64,000 nt of DNA from Streptomyces sp. NBC_00557 (GTDB taxonomy: Bacteria; Actinomycetota; Actinomycetes; Streptomycetales; Streptomycetaceae). Where the stretch lies: the NCBI RefSeq assembly GCF_036345995.1, contig NZ_CP107796.1, forward strand, positions 7,192,001 through 7,256,000, in the 5' to 3' direction. The notes under the pieces are model-generated. The model was not told the DNA's origin, made no database searches, and was given only the letters and a program-made list of their open reading frames with translations. A program made the position numbers and the translations under genes. Shown here piece after piece: positions 51,956 to 59,435 of the stretch; the first letter of the stretch is position 1; the number at the start of each line of letters is the position of its first letter.

Positions 51956-52036
51956 ATGCCGATCGAACTCCTTCTCTACGGGCGGGTCCACGTCGACCTC
52001 GCCCGCACCGCGAGCGCCACTTGTCCGGGCTGCTGA
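51956..52036 (+). CDS. Sulfur-type leader peptide (26 residues)
   Basis: A 26-codon ORF with the core GRVHVDLARTASATC followed by Pro-Gly-Cys and TGA. It shares the (H)(I/V)DL...(A)SA.C pattern with the leader before ssuC (9119-9202) and sits 46 bases before a flavin reductase. Two cysteine codons near the end offer a cysteine-sensing point. No stable hairpin fits in the short gap to the next gene, so control may act through translation instead of attenuation. Confidence 0.75.
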   Translation: MPIELLLYGRVHVDLARTASATCPGC

Positions 52037-52082
52037 GACCACACGGCCCCCAGCTCGTGAACTCCGGCAGAAGGACAACTCC

Positions 52083-52592
52083 ATGACGGCCTCTCCCGAC
52101 CTCGGCACCGTTCAGCTCGCCTCTCCCGACCTGTTGCGCTCCACCTTCCGCCGGCACGCCGCCGGTGTGGCGGTGATCACGGCGCGTGGCGCATCCGGCC
52201 CGGTGGGCTTCACCGCCACCTCCCTCACCTCCGTCTCCGCCGAGCCCCCGCTCGTCTCCTTCGGCATCGGCACGGGCGCCTCCAGCTGGCCCGCGATAGC
52301 CGCGACGGACCATGTCGCCGTGCACATACTGGGCGAGCACCAGAGCGAGCTGGCCGCCACCTTCGCCCGCAGCGGCGCCGACCGTTTCGGCGCGCCGACC
52401 GCCTGGCGCGAGGGCCCCGAGGGCGTGCCGGTGCTCGACGACGTCCTCGCCTGGCTGGTGTGCCGCGTCGTCGCGCGGGTGCCGGCCGGCGATCACCGGA
52501 TCGTGCTCGCCGAGGTCGTCATGGGCGACCCCTCCGGTGCCGGCCGGCCGCTCCTCTACCACCAGGGGCGCTTCAACGGTCTGCGGGATTGA
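52083..52592 (+). CDS. Flavin reductase (FMN reductase domain)
   Basis: A 169-residue flavin-reductase-like domain protein: LRSTFRRHAAGVAVITARGASGPVGFTATSLTSVSAEPPLVSFGIG is the FMN-binding block and HVAVHILGEHQSELAATFA the dimer part. These enzymes make FMNH2 for two-component monooxygenases such as SsuD, which has no reductase in its own operon. The shared leader-peptide type is the main reason to link the two. AGAAGGA precedes ATG 52083. Confidence 0.9.
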   Translation: MTASPDLGTVQLASPDLLRSTFRRHAAGVAVITARGASGPVGFTATSLTSVSAEPPLVSFGIGTGASSWPAIAATDHVAVHILGEHQSELAATFARSGADRFGAPTAWREGPEGVPVLDDVLAWLVCRVVARVPAGDHRIVLAEVVMGDPSGAGRPLLYHQGRFNGLRD

Positions 52593-52659
52593 TCACGCCA
52601 CCCGCTGCCTGCGAGGCCGTCGAGTTCCGGTTACGCTGCGTTGCGAAGGTCACAGTTCA

Positions 52660-52706
52660 AAGCGCTTGCTTAGCGGGCAGGAACTGGATGTACTGACGAG
52701 TAATAT
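52660..52706 (+). promoter_or_regulatory. Promoter region of the etf operon
   Basis: A palindrome AAGCGCTT (52660-52667) and TACT-GACG-AGTA (52691-52702) precede a good -10 box TAATAT (52701-52706). TetR-type fatty-acid-degradation regulators use operators of such shapes, which would suit electron transfer flavoprotein genes. No clear -35 is seen. Confidence 0.45.
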
Positions 52707-52810
52707 TTCGGCTGGAGCGCGCGGACGCTCCGACCGGGATCGGCCGCTTGAGGCGCCTATGCTGCCTGCAAGAGGCAGCCAGGAAATGACGATGCAGTAG
52801 GAGAGCCGGC

Positions 52811-53599
52811 GTGAGCTTGAGGATCGTTGTCACTGTGAAGTACGTGCCCGACGCCACTGGCGACCGGCACTTCGCCGATGACCTGACCGTCGACCGCGAC
52901 GACGTGGACGGTCTGCTCTCCGAGCTGGACGAGTACGCGGTCGAGCAGGCGCTGCAGATCGCGGAGAACTCGGACGACGACGTCGAGGTCACCGTCCTGA
53001 CCATCGGCCCCGAGGACGCCAAGGACGCGCTGCGCAAGGCGCTGTCCATGGGCGCCGACAAGGCCATCCACGTCGAGGACGACGACCTGCACGGCACCGA
53101 CGCCATCGGCACCTCGCTGGTGCTGGCCAAGGCGATCGAGAAGGCCGGTTTCGACCTGGTCGTCTCCGGCATGGCCTCCACCGACGGCACCATGGGCGTC
53201 GTACCGGCCCTGGTGGCCGAGCGCCTCGGCGTCCCGCAGGTCACCCTGCTGTCCGAGGTCTCCGTCGAGGACGGCGTCGTCAAGGGCCGCCGCGACGGCG
53301 ACGCCGCCTCCGAGCAGCTCGAGGCGCAGCTTCCGGCGGTCGTCTCCGTGACCGACCAGTCGGGCGAGGCCCGCTACCCGTCCTTCAAGGGCATCATGGC
53401 GGCCAAGAAGAAGCCGGTGGAGTCCTGGGACCTGTCCGACCTGGACATCGAGGCCGAGGAAGTCGGTCTCGAGGGCGCGTACACCAAGGTCGAGGCCGCG
53501 AACGAGCGCCCGGCGCGCACGGCCGGCACCATCGTCAAGGACGAGGGCGAGGGCGGCAAGCAGCTCGCTGAGTTCCTCGCGAGCCAGAAGTTCATCTAA
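52811..53599 (+). CDS. etfB: Electron transfer flavoprotein, beta subunit
   Basis: A 262-residue EtfB with the N-terminal KYVPDATGDRHFADDLTVDRDDVDG, the AMP-binding region GMASTDGTMGVVPALVAERLG and the recognition loop near the C-terminus (KFI end with EGGKQLAEFLASQKFI). With EtfA it carries electrons from acyl-CoA dehydrogenases to the ETF-quinone oxidoreductase. Start GTG 52811. Confidence 0.97.
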   Translation: MSLRIVVTVKYVPDATGDRHFADDLTVDRDDVDGLLSELDEYAVEQALQIAENSDDDVEVTVLTIGPEDAKDALRKALSMGADKAIHVEDDDLHGTDAIGTSLVLAKAIEKAGFDLVVSGMASTDGTMGVVPALVAERLGVPQVTLLSEVSVEDGVVKGRRDGDAASEQLEAQLPAVVSVTDQSGEARYPSFKGIMAAKKKPVESWDLSDLDIEAEEVGLEGAYTKVEAANERPARTAGTIVKDEGEGGKQLAEFLASQKFI

Positions 53600-53653
53600 G
53601 GGCTCGCCCCCGCTGACCGCCCCTCAACTTCGTTTTCGCAGGAGAGCAATCCC

Positions 53654-54616
53654 ATGGCTGAAGTCCTCGTCTACGTCGACCACGTGGACGGCGCCGTCCG
53701 CAAGCCCACCCTGGAGCTGCTGACCCTGGCCCGCCGCCTCGGCGAGCCCGTCGCCGTCGCCCTGGGCAAGGGCGCCGCCGACACCGCCGCGACCCTCGCC
53801 GAGCACGGCGCGACCCGCGTCCTGACCCACGACGCCTCCGAGTACGCCGAGTACCTGGTCGTGCCGAAGGTGGACGCCCTGCAGGCCGCCTACGAGGCCG
53901 TCTCCCCGGCCGCCGTGCTGGTGCCGTCCTCCGCGGAGGGCAAGGAGATCGCCGCCCGTCTGGCGCTGCGCATCGGCTCCGGCATCATCACCGACGCCGT
54001 CGACCTGGAGGCCGGCGACGAGGGCCCGGTGGCCACCCAGTCGGTGTTCGCCGCGTCCTTCACCACCAAGTCCCGCGTCATCAAGGGCACCCCGGTCATC
54101 ACGGTCAAGCCGAACAGCGCGGCCGTCGAGGCCGCCCCGGCCGCAGGCAGCGTCGAGGCCCTGTCGGTGACCTTCTCCGACAAGGCGACCGGCACCAAGG
54201 TCACCGGCCGTACGCCGCGTGAGTCGACGGGCCGCCCGGAGCTGACCGAGGCCGCGATCGTGGTCTCCGGCGGCCGTGGCGTGAACGGCGCGGAGAACTT
54301 CTCGATCATCGAGGCGCTGGCCGACTCCCTCGGCGCGGCCGTCGGCGCCTCGCGCGCCGCCGTCGACGCCGGCTGGTACCCGCACACCAACCAGGTCGGC
54401 CAGACCGGCAAGTCGGTGTCGCCGCAGCTCTACATCGCCAACGGCATCTCCGGTGCCATCCAGCACCGCGCCGGTATGCAGACCTCCAAGACGATCGTGG
54501 CCGTCAACAAGGACCCCGAGGCCCCGATCTTCGAGCTGGTCGACTTCGGCGTGGTCGGCGACCTGTTCGACGTCGTCCCGCAGCTGACCGAGGAGATCAA
54601 GGCCCGCAAGGGCTGA
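53654..54616 (+). CDS. etfA: Electron transfer flavoprotein, alpha subunit
   Basis: A 320-residue EtfA. The C-terminal FAD-binding domain is typical: [64 protein letters not shown] and [23 protein letters not shown]. It is 54 bases after etfB with a GCAGGAGAG site and is closed by a strong terminator, so the operon is etfBA only. Confidence 0.97.
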   Translation: MAEVLVYVDHVDGAVRKPTLELLTLARRLGEPVAVALGKGAADTAATLAEHGATRVLTHDASEYAEYLVVPKVDALQAAYEAVSPAAVLVPSSAEGKEIAARLALRIGSGIITDAVDLEAGDEGPVATQSVFAASFTTKSRVIKGTPVITVKPNSAAVEAAPAAGSVEALSVTFSDKATGTKVTGRTPRESTGRPELTEAAIVVSGGRGVNGAENFSIIEALADSLGAAVGASRAAVDAGWYPHTNQVGQTGKSVSPQLYIANGISGAIQHRAGMQTSKTIVAVNKDPEAPIFELVDFGVVGDLFDVVPQLTEEIKARKG

Positions 54617-54632
54617 GCCCGACCCGGCACGT

Positions 54633-54671
54633 CCGAGGCCCCGGCGACCGACGCGGTCACCGGGGCCTCGG
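54633..54671 (+). terminator. Terminator of etfBA
   Basis: Perfect 12-base arms CCGAGGCCCCGG (54633-54644) and CCGGGGCCTCGG (54660-54671), with a further GACC/GGTC pair inside, 17 bases after the etfA stop. Confidence 0.88.
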
Positions 54672-54754
54672 TGCATCCTGGTGGCGACCGCCGGGCGCCG
54701 GCCAGCGGGCGGACGGGGTGTTGACCAGCGAGAACCGCACAGATAACTTCATTC

Positions 54755-54774
54755 TACGGATTGTTGATTCCGTA
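54755..54774. promoter_or_regulatory. Inverted repeat before the DUF6986 gene
   Basis: TACGGA (54755-54760) and TCCGTA (54769-54774) are separated by 8 AT-rich bases, in an AT-rich block 25-45 bases before the start codon. Confidence 0.5.
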
Positions 54775-54798
54775 AAGCGGAAAATTGGAGGGTGTGGG

Positions 54799-56097
54799 AT
54801 GGGTCAGCAGGAGAAGGTGGCGACGAGCCTCGCGGGCGCCGTCAGCGAGGAGATCAGCGCCTCCCTGGCACCGGTCGACGCGGAGCTGGAGCGCCGCTAC
54901 CCCGGAGACCCCGGCACCCGCCAGCCCGTCCACACCGTCTACGTCCCCGGTGACGCCTTCGCCGCCGGCACCATCCGCTCCTGGGGCGACCAGGCCCTCG
55001 CCGCCCTCGACGAACACGCCCCGGACGCCGCCTCCTTCGCCGCGGTCCTGGGCCTCGCCGACGAACTCGCCGAGCCGGTCTACTCCCGCGTCCGCGCCAA
55101 GCTCGAGCGCGAGCCGATCGAGGACCTGCGCGTCGACTTCGAGGACGGATACGGCCCCCGTCCCGACGCCGAGGAGGACCAGGCGGCGGCCCGCGCGGCC
55201 CGGCTGATCGCCGAGGCGTACCAGAACGGCACGGCGGCGCCGTACATGGGCATCCGCATGAAGTGCATGGAGGCCGCGGTGCGCGACCGGGGCATCCGCA
55301 CCCTCGACGTCTTCCTCACCGGCCTGATCGAGGCCGGCGGCCTGCCCGGGGGCCTGGTGCTGACCCTGCCCAAGGTGACGTACCCGGAGCAGGTCACCGC
55401 GTTCGTACGGCTCCTGGAGGCCTTCGAGAAGGCGCACGGCCTGGACGCGGGCCGGCTCGGCTTCGAGATCCAGATCGAGACCAGCCAGGCCATCCTGGCC
55501 GCCGACGGCACCGCCACCGTGGCCCGGATGATCCAGGCCGCCGAGGGCCGCGCCACCGGGCTGCACTACGGCACCTTCGACTACAGCGCCTGCCTCGGCG
55601 TCTCCGCCGCCTACCAGGCCGGCGACCACCCGGCCGCCGACCACGCGAAGGCGGTCATGCAGGTCGCGGCGGCGGGCACCGGCGCACGGGTCTCGGACGG
55701 CTCGACCAACGTCCTCCCGGTCGGCCCGACGGCCAGGGTCCACGACGCCTGGCGGCTGCACTACGGCCTCACCCGGCGCGCCCTCGCCCGCGCCTACTAC
55801 CAGGGCTGGGACATGCACCCCGGCCACATCCCGACCCGCTACGCCGCCGTCTTCGCCTTCTACCGGGAGGGCTTCGAGCAGGCCGCCGACCGGCTCGCCC
55901 GGTACGCCAACCGGGCCGGCGGCGACGTCATGGACGAGCCCGCGACCGCCAAGGCCCTGAGCGGTTACCTCCTGCGCGGCCTGGACTGCGGGGCCCTCGA
56001 CATCGCCGAGGTCGCCCGCCTCACCGGTCTGACCCGCGCCGACCTGGAGGGCTTCGCCGCACCCCGGCGCGGTGACCTGACGGCCTCGGCGCAGTAG
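54799..56097 (+). CDS. DUF6986 / HpcH-HpaI aldolase-like enzyme
   Basis: A 432-residue protein with a TIM-barrel of the HpcH/HpaI/citrate-lyase-beta or malate-synthase kind. DLRVDFEDGYGPRPDAEEDQ has acidic metal ligands, VLTLPKVTYPEQVTAFVRLLEAFE and GRLGFEIQIETSQAILAADG carry the strands with the metal-binding Glu, and LHYGTFDYSACLGVSAAY continues the barrel. I believe this is the family numbered DUF6986. It probably acts on a short oxoacid such as glyoxylate or a CoA ester. GGAGGG precedes ATG 54799; an in-frame start at 54718 is less likely. Confidence 0.82.
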   Translation: MGQQEKVATSLAGAVSEEISASLAPVDAELERRYPGDPGTRQPVHTVYVPGDAFAAGTIRSWGDQALAALDEHAPDAASFAAVLGLADELAEPVYSRVRAKLEREPIEDLRVDFEDGYGPRPDAEEDQAAARAARLIAEAYQNGTAAPYMGIRMKCMEAAVRDRGIRTLDVFLTGLIEAGGLPGGLVLTLPKVTYPEQVTAFVRLLEAFEKAHGLDAGRLGFEIQIETSQAILAADGTATVARMIQAAEGRATGLHYGTFDYSACLGVSAAYQAGDHPAADHAKAVMQVAAAGTGARVSDGSTNVLPVGPTARVHDAWRLHYGLTRRALARAYYQGWDMHPGHIPTRYAAVFAFYREGFEQAADRLARYANRAGGDVMDEPATAKALSGYLLRGLDCGALDIAEVARLTGLTRADLEGFAAPRRGDLTASAQ

Positions 56098-56126
56098 AGG
56101 TCGCGGACCGGTCACAGTGCCCCGGC

Positions 56127-56155
56127 CGGGGCGGCGGGCCGTCCCCGCCGCCCCG
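56127..56155. terminator. Terminator between convergent genes
   Basis: Twelve-base perfect arms (CGGGGCGGCGGG at 56127-56138, complement at 56144-56155) and a 5-base loop, after the DUF6986 gene. Confidence 0.8.
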
Positions 56156-56253
56156 TACGCTGGACGCCACGCGTCGACCGGGCGGACACGGCACACGCCG
56201 GTGTTGCCGCAGTCGTCGTCGGTCCTGGCCCACCACACGTTCGTCCAGCGGCT

Positions 56254-57033
56254 CTACCTCAAGGGCGGGAACGACGACGCCCCGGTGCCCGGGCTTCCGG
56301 TGTGCTGACCGTCGGCGTACACCTCGAAACCCGACTCCGTCACCCACTTCTGCTCCGCGAACAGCCGAGTGCCCCGCGCGCACAGCCCGGGGTCACGGCG
56401 TGCCCGGGCGCAGAACTCCTCCGGCGTGACCCCGAACAGCTCGCGCAACGGAGCGGATCGCACGAGGAGTTCGGTGAGCAGGGCCCGCTGGTCGCCGGGA
56501 TCGCGGCGCGGCTTCCCGGTGCCGTCGTGGAGCACGCCGTGCCGGTTGACGTACGCGTACGCCCCGGTGAGCCCGGAACCGTCCGGCAGTTCGACCCGCA
56601 CCTCGGGGGCGGGCAGCCAGACCCGCCGGAAGTTGGGCTCGCTGGCGTCGATCACCTCCAGCTGGCTCCCGTCCAGCCAGATCACGAACAACTCCCGTAA
56701 CGCCCGTGGTGACGTGACGGGGGACGCCGAGACGTAACCCACGCGGCTGACATGCGCCGAGACGCCCACGTCGAGCCCGGACACCCGCGAGCGCACCATC
56801 GGCACGGCGGACTCGAGCCCGGACTCGGCCATCTTGTGCCGGAGTTGGCCGGGACAGGCGTTGGAGCCGACGGCCAGCACCGGCACCCGGTCGTCGTACA
56901 CCAGGCGCTCCAGCGGGAGCATCCGGTCGCCGTACAGCAGCCCGGAGCCGGCGGGCCAGGCGCCGGGATAGGTCAGCGGATGGTCGCGGGGGGCGTCGGC
57001 GAGGCCGAGCTCCTCCAGGGTGCGGCCGGTCAC
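56254..57033 (-). CDS. Protein of unknown function, gamma-glutamylcyclotransferase-like?
   Basis: A 259-residue protein. VPVLAVGSNACPGQLRHKM recalls the GSN motif at the start of gamma-glutamylcyclotransferases, and LPDGSGLTGAYAYVNRHGVL fits its strand order. The conserved catalytic Glu cannot be placed with certainty. It has an N-terminal leader of ~50 residues and a C-terminal extension not found in that family. GTG start 57033 lies 7 bases after the LacI-type gene, so they form an operon. I do not assign a function. Confidence 0.65.
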   Translation of the reverse strand: MTGRTLEELGLADAPRDHPLTYPGAWPAGSGLLYGDRMLPLERLVYDDRVPVLAVGSNACPGQLRHKMAESGLESAVPMVRSRVSGLDVGVSAHVSRVGYVSASPVTSPRALRELFVIWLDGSQLEVIDASEPNFRRVWLPAPEVRVELPDGSGLTGAYAYVNRHGVLHDGTGKPRRDPGDQRALLTELLVRSAPLRELFGVTPEEFCARARRDPGLCARGTRLFAEQKWVTESGFEVYADGQHTGSPGTGASSFPPLR

Positions 57034-57040
57034 CGGCGGC

Positions 57041-58090
57041 TCAGTCGGCCGGCGGCAGCTCGCCCGAGCCGCGGGTGATCAGCCGGGTGGGCAGCTCGAT
57101 GCGCTCCGGTGCCGCCAGGCCGCCGTCCAGCCGCCGGAAGAGGCGCTCGGCGGCGGTACGGCCGAGGGCGGCCGCGTCCTGGGCGACGACCGTGAGCCCG
57201 GGCCGGAGCAGGTCGGCCAGCTCGATGTCGTCGAAGCCGACGAGGGCGACCCGGCGGGACTGCTCGGCCAGCACCCGGATCACGGTGACCGTCACCCGGT
57301 TGTTGCCGGCGAAGACCGCGGTGACGGGGGCGGGACCGGAGAGCATCTCCTGCGCCGCCCGGCGCACCCGCTCCGGGTTCGTCTGCCCGAGGGACATCCA
57401 GGAGTCCTCGACGGGTATCCCCGCGTCCTCCATGGCCGCCCGGTAGCCGCGCAGCCGCTCGGCGGCGGTGTGGATGCGGGGCATGTCGCCGATGAACCCG
57501 ATCCGGCGATGGCCGTGGGCGATCAGATGGGCGACGCCGTCCCGGGCGCCGCCGTAGTTGTCGGACAGGACCACGTCGGCGTCGATGCGCCCGGCCGGAC
57601 GGTCCACGAACACGGTCGCCACGCCGGCCCTGATCTCCGGCTCGAGATAGCGGTGGTCGTCCCCGGCGGGGATCACCACCAGACCGTCCACCCGCCGCGC
57701 GCACAGGGCCAGCGCCAGCTCCTGCTCGCGCTCCGGGTCCTCGGCGCTGGAGCCGTTGATCAACAGGGCGCCGTGGGCCCGGGCCACCTCCTCGACGGCG
57801 CGGCTCAGGGGACCGTAGAAGGGGTCGGCGAGGTCCTCCAGGACCAGTCCGATGCTCGCCGTACGGCCCTTGCGCAGCACCCGCGCGCTGTCGTTGCGGC
57901 GGAAGCCGAGCGCCTCGATGGCCTCCTGGACGCGGCGCTCGGTGTCGGGGGTGACGCCGGGTTCGCCGTTCACCACCCGGGAGACCGTCTTCAGGCCCAC
58001 CCCGGCCCGCGCCGCCACGTCCTTCATGGTCGGGCGGTTGCCGTAACGGGCGCCGGGAGGGCTGTCTGCGCGGCGGGTGGTCTCGGGCAC
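57041..58090 (-). CDS. LacI family transcriptional regulator
   Basis: About 349 residues. The HTH MKDVAARAGVGLKTVSRVVNGEPGVTPDTERRVQEAIEALGFRRN is standard for the family, and the periplasmic-binding-like core ends in VALVGFDDIELADLLRPGLTVVAQD. GTG 58090 is chosen because CAGGAC lies at suitable spacing; an ATG further up (58249) would overrun the promoter. It is divergent from a ROK kinase gene, whose promoter region holds GACAACGTTGTC, a typical LacI palindrome. Confidence 0.92.
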   Translation of the reverse strand: MPETTRRADSPPGARYGNRPTMKDVAARAGVGLKTVSRVVNGEPGVTPDTERRVQEAIEALGFRRNDSARVLRKGRTASIGLVLEDLADPFYGPLSRAVEEVARAHGALLINGSSAEDPEREQELALALCARRVDGLVVIPAGDDHRYLEPEIRAGVATVFVDRPAGRIDADVVLSDNYGGARDGVAHLIAHGHRRIGFIGDMPRIHTAAERLRGYRAAMEDAGIPVEDSWMSLGQTNPERVRRAAQEMLSGPAPVTAVFAGNNRVTVTVIRVLAEQSRRVALVGFDDIELADLLRPGLTVVAQDAAALGRTAAERLFRRLDGGLAAPERIELPTRLITRGSGELPPAD

Positions 58091-58244
58091 GGTGCGGTGT
58101 CCTGTTCCTGTCGTCCGTCTGTCGTCCCTCTGCCGCGGAGGCGGTGCGTCCGGGGCGGGCCGCCGGTGCGTGGGAGGCCGCGCACCCCGGGTGGTGCGCC
58201 GATCCGCGGTCTGTATGAGGATGTGGCGTCGAGCATAGAGCCTG

Positions 58245-58256
58245 GACAACGTTGTC
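58245..58256. promoter_or_regulatory. LacI operator
   Basis: GACAACGTTGTC is a perfect 12-base palindrome between the lacI-type and ROK genes. A degraded second copy, TCCACCGTTGTC, is at 58274-58285. Confidence 0.7.
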
Positions 58257-58362
58257 AGATGCGCGAGAGACTGTCCACCGTTGTCTGTCGGCCCGCGCCC
58301 CCACCGCCCGACCGGCCCGCGCCTGTTCGTTTCTCGAGCTTCAACGGGGAGATCTGACTCTG

Positions 58363-59313
58363 ATGCACACCGACCTCGTCGCGGCCCTGGACATCGGCGG
58401 CACCAAGATCGCCGGCGCTCTGGTGGACGGCGACGGACGGATACTCGCCCGGTCCCAGCGCGGCACGCCCGCCCAGCAGGACGGCGAGACGGTCATGCGG
58501 GCCGTGGAGGAGGTGCTCGGCGATCTCGCCGGCTCGCCGCTGTGGGGACGCGCCGATGCCGTCGGCATCGGCAGCGCCGGGCCGGTGGACGCCTCCGCGG
58601 GCACGGTCAGTCCGGTGAACGTGCCGGGCTGGCGGGACTTCCCGCTGGTCGAGCGGGTGCGCGCGGCCACCGGCGGGCTCCCGGTCGAGCTGATCGGCGA
58701 CGGCGTCGCGATCACCGCGGCCGAGCACTGGCAGGGCGCCGCCCGCGGCCACGACAACGCGCTGTGCATGGTCGTGTCGACCGGGGTGGGCGGCGGCCTG
58801 GTCCTGAACGGCCGGCTGCACCCGGGCCCGACCGGCAACGCCGGGCACATCGGGCACATCAGCGTCGACCTCGACGGCGACCCGTGTCCGTGCGGCTCGC
58901 GCGGCTGTGTGGAGCGGATCGCCAGCGGCCCCAACATCGCCCGCCGTGCCCTGGAGCAGGGCTGGCGTCCCGGCCCCGAGGGGGACACCTCGGCCGCCGC
59001 CGTGGCCGCCGCCGCCCGCGAGGGGGACCCGGTCGCCGTGGCCTCCTTCGAGCGCGCGGCCCAGGCGCTCGCCGCCGGCATCGCGGCCACCGCGACCCTG
59101 GTCGAGATCGACATCGCCGTGATCGGCGGAGGCGTCGGCAAGGCGGGGGACATCCTCCTCACGCCCTTGCGCAAGGCACTCACCGAGTACGCGACGCTGT
59201 CCTTCGTCCAGCGGCTCACGGTCGTACCGGCGCAGATGGGCACGGACGCCGGACTGGTCGGCGCGGCGGCGGCAGCGCTGGCCCGCCGCCCGGACGCGAC
59301 GGCGGGGGTCTGA
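58363..59313 (+). CDS. ROK family sugar kinase (glucokinase-like)
   Basis: A 316-residue enzyme. The ATP-binding DIGGTK begins at Asp10, and the ROK zinc site CPCGSRGCVE is present with the following E/R residues. GNAGHIGHISVDLDGDPC is the ROK signature block with the zinc-ligand histidine. It phosphorylates a hexose, probably glucose or an amino/deoxy sugar, in the cytoplasm. Its position beside a LacI gene and a secreted alpha-galactosidase suggests use of released sugar. ATG 58363 has GGGGAG somewhat far upstream (about 11 bases). Confidence 0.93.
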   Translation: MHTDLVAALDIGGTKIAGALVDGDGRILARSQRGTPAQQDGETVMRAVEEVLGDLAGSPLWGRADAVGIGSAGPVDASAGTVSPVNVPGWRDFPLVERVRAATGGLPVELIGDGVAITAAEHWQGAARGHDNALCMVVSTGVGGGLVLNGRLHPGPTGNAGHIGHISVDLDGDPCPCGSRGCVERIASGPNIARRALEQGWRPGPEGDTSAAAVAAAAREGDPVAVASFERAAQALAAGIAATATLVEIDIAVIGGGVGKAGDILLTPLRKALTEYATLSFVQRLTVVPAQMGTDAGLVGAAAAALARRPDATAGV

Positions 59314-59367
59314 GCCGGGGCGTCAGCGCTCCCGGGGGTGCGGGGGCCGGTCGACCTGCGGCTACCG

Positions 59368-59390
59368 CCGCGCGGGCGCGACCAGCCCCC
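59368..59390. repeat. Dispersed extragenic repeat, copy 2
   Basis: Identical in 23 bases to 49960-49982. It lies between the convergent ROK and alpha-galactosidase genes, beside GC-rich sequence with hairpin potential. Confidence 0.65.
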
Positions 59391-59435
59391 GCGCACCCGC
59401 CGGGCACGGTCTCGCGCCCGGGACCTGCGCCGCCC

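Noticed and set aside
59314..59435. Terminator between ROK and alpha-galactosidase
   Set aside because: Several weak stems are possible in this GC-rich spacer, but none has long perfect arms; only the extragenic repeat is reported.
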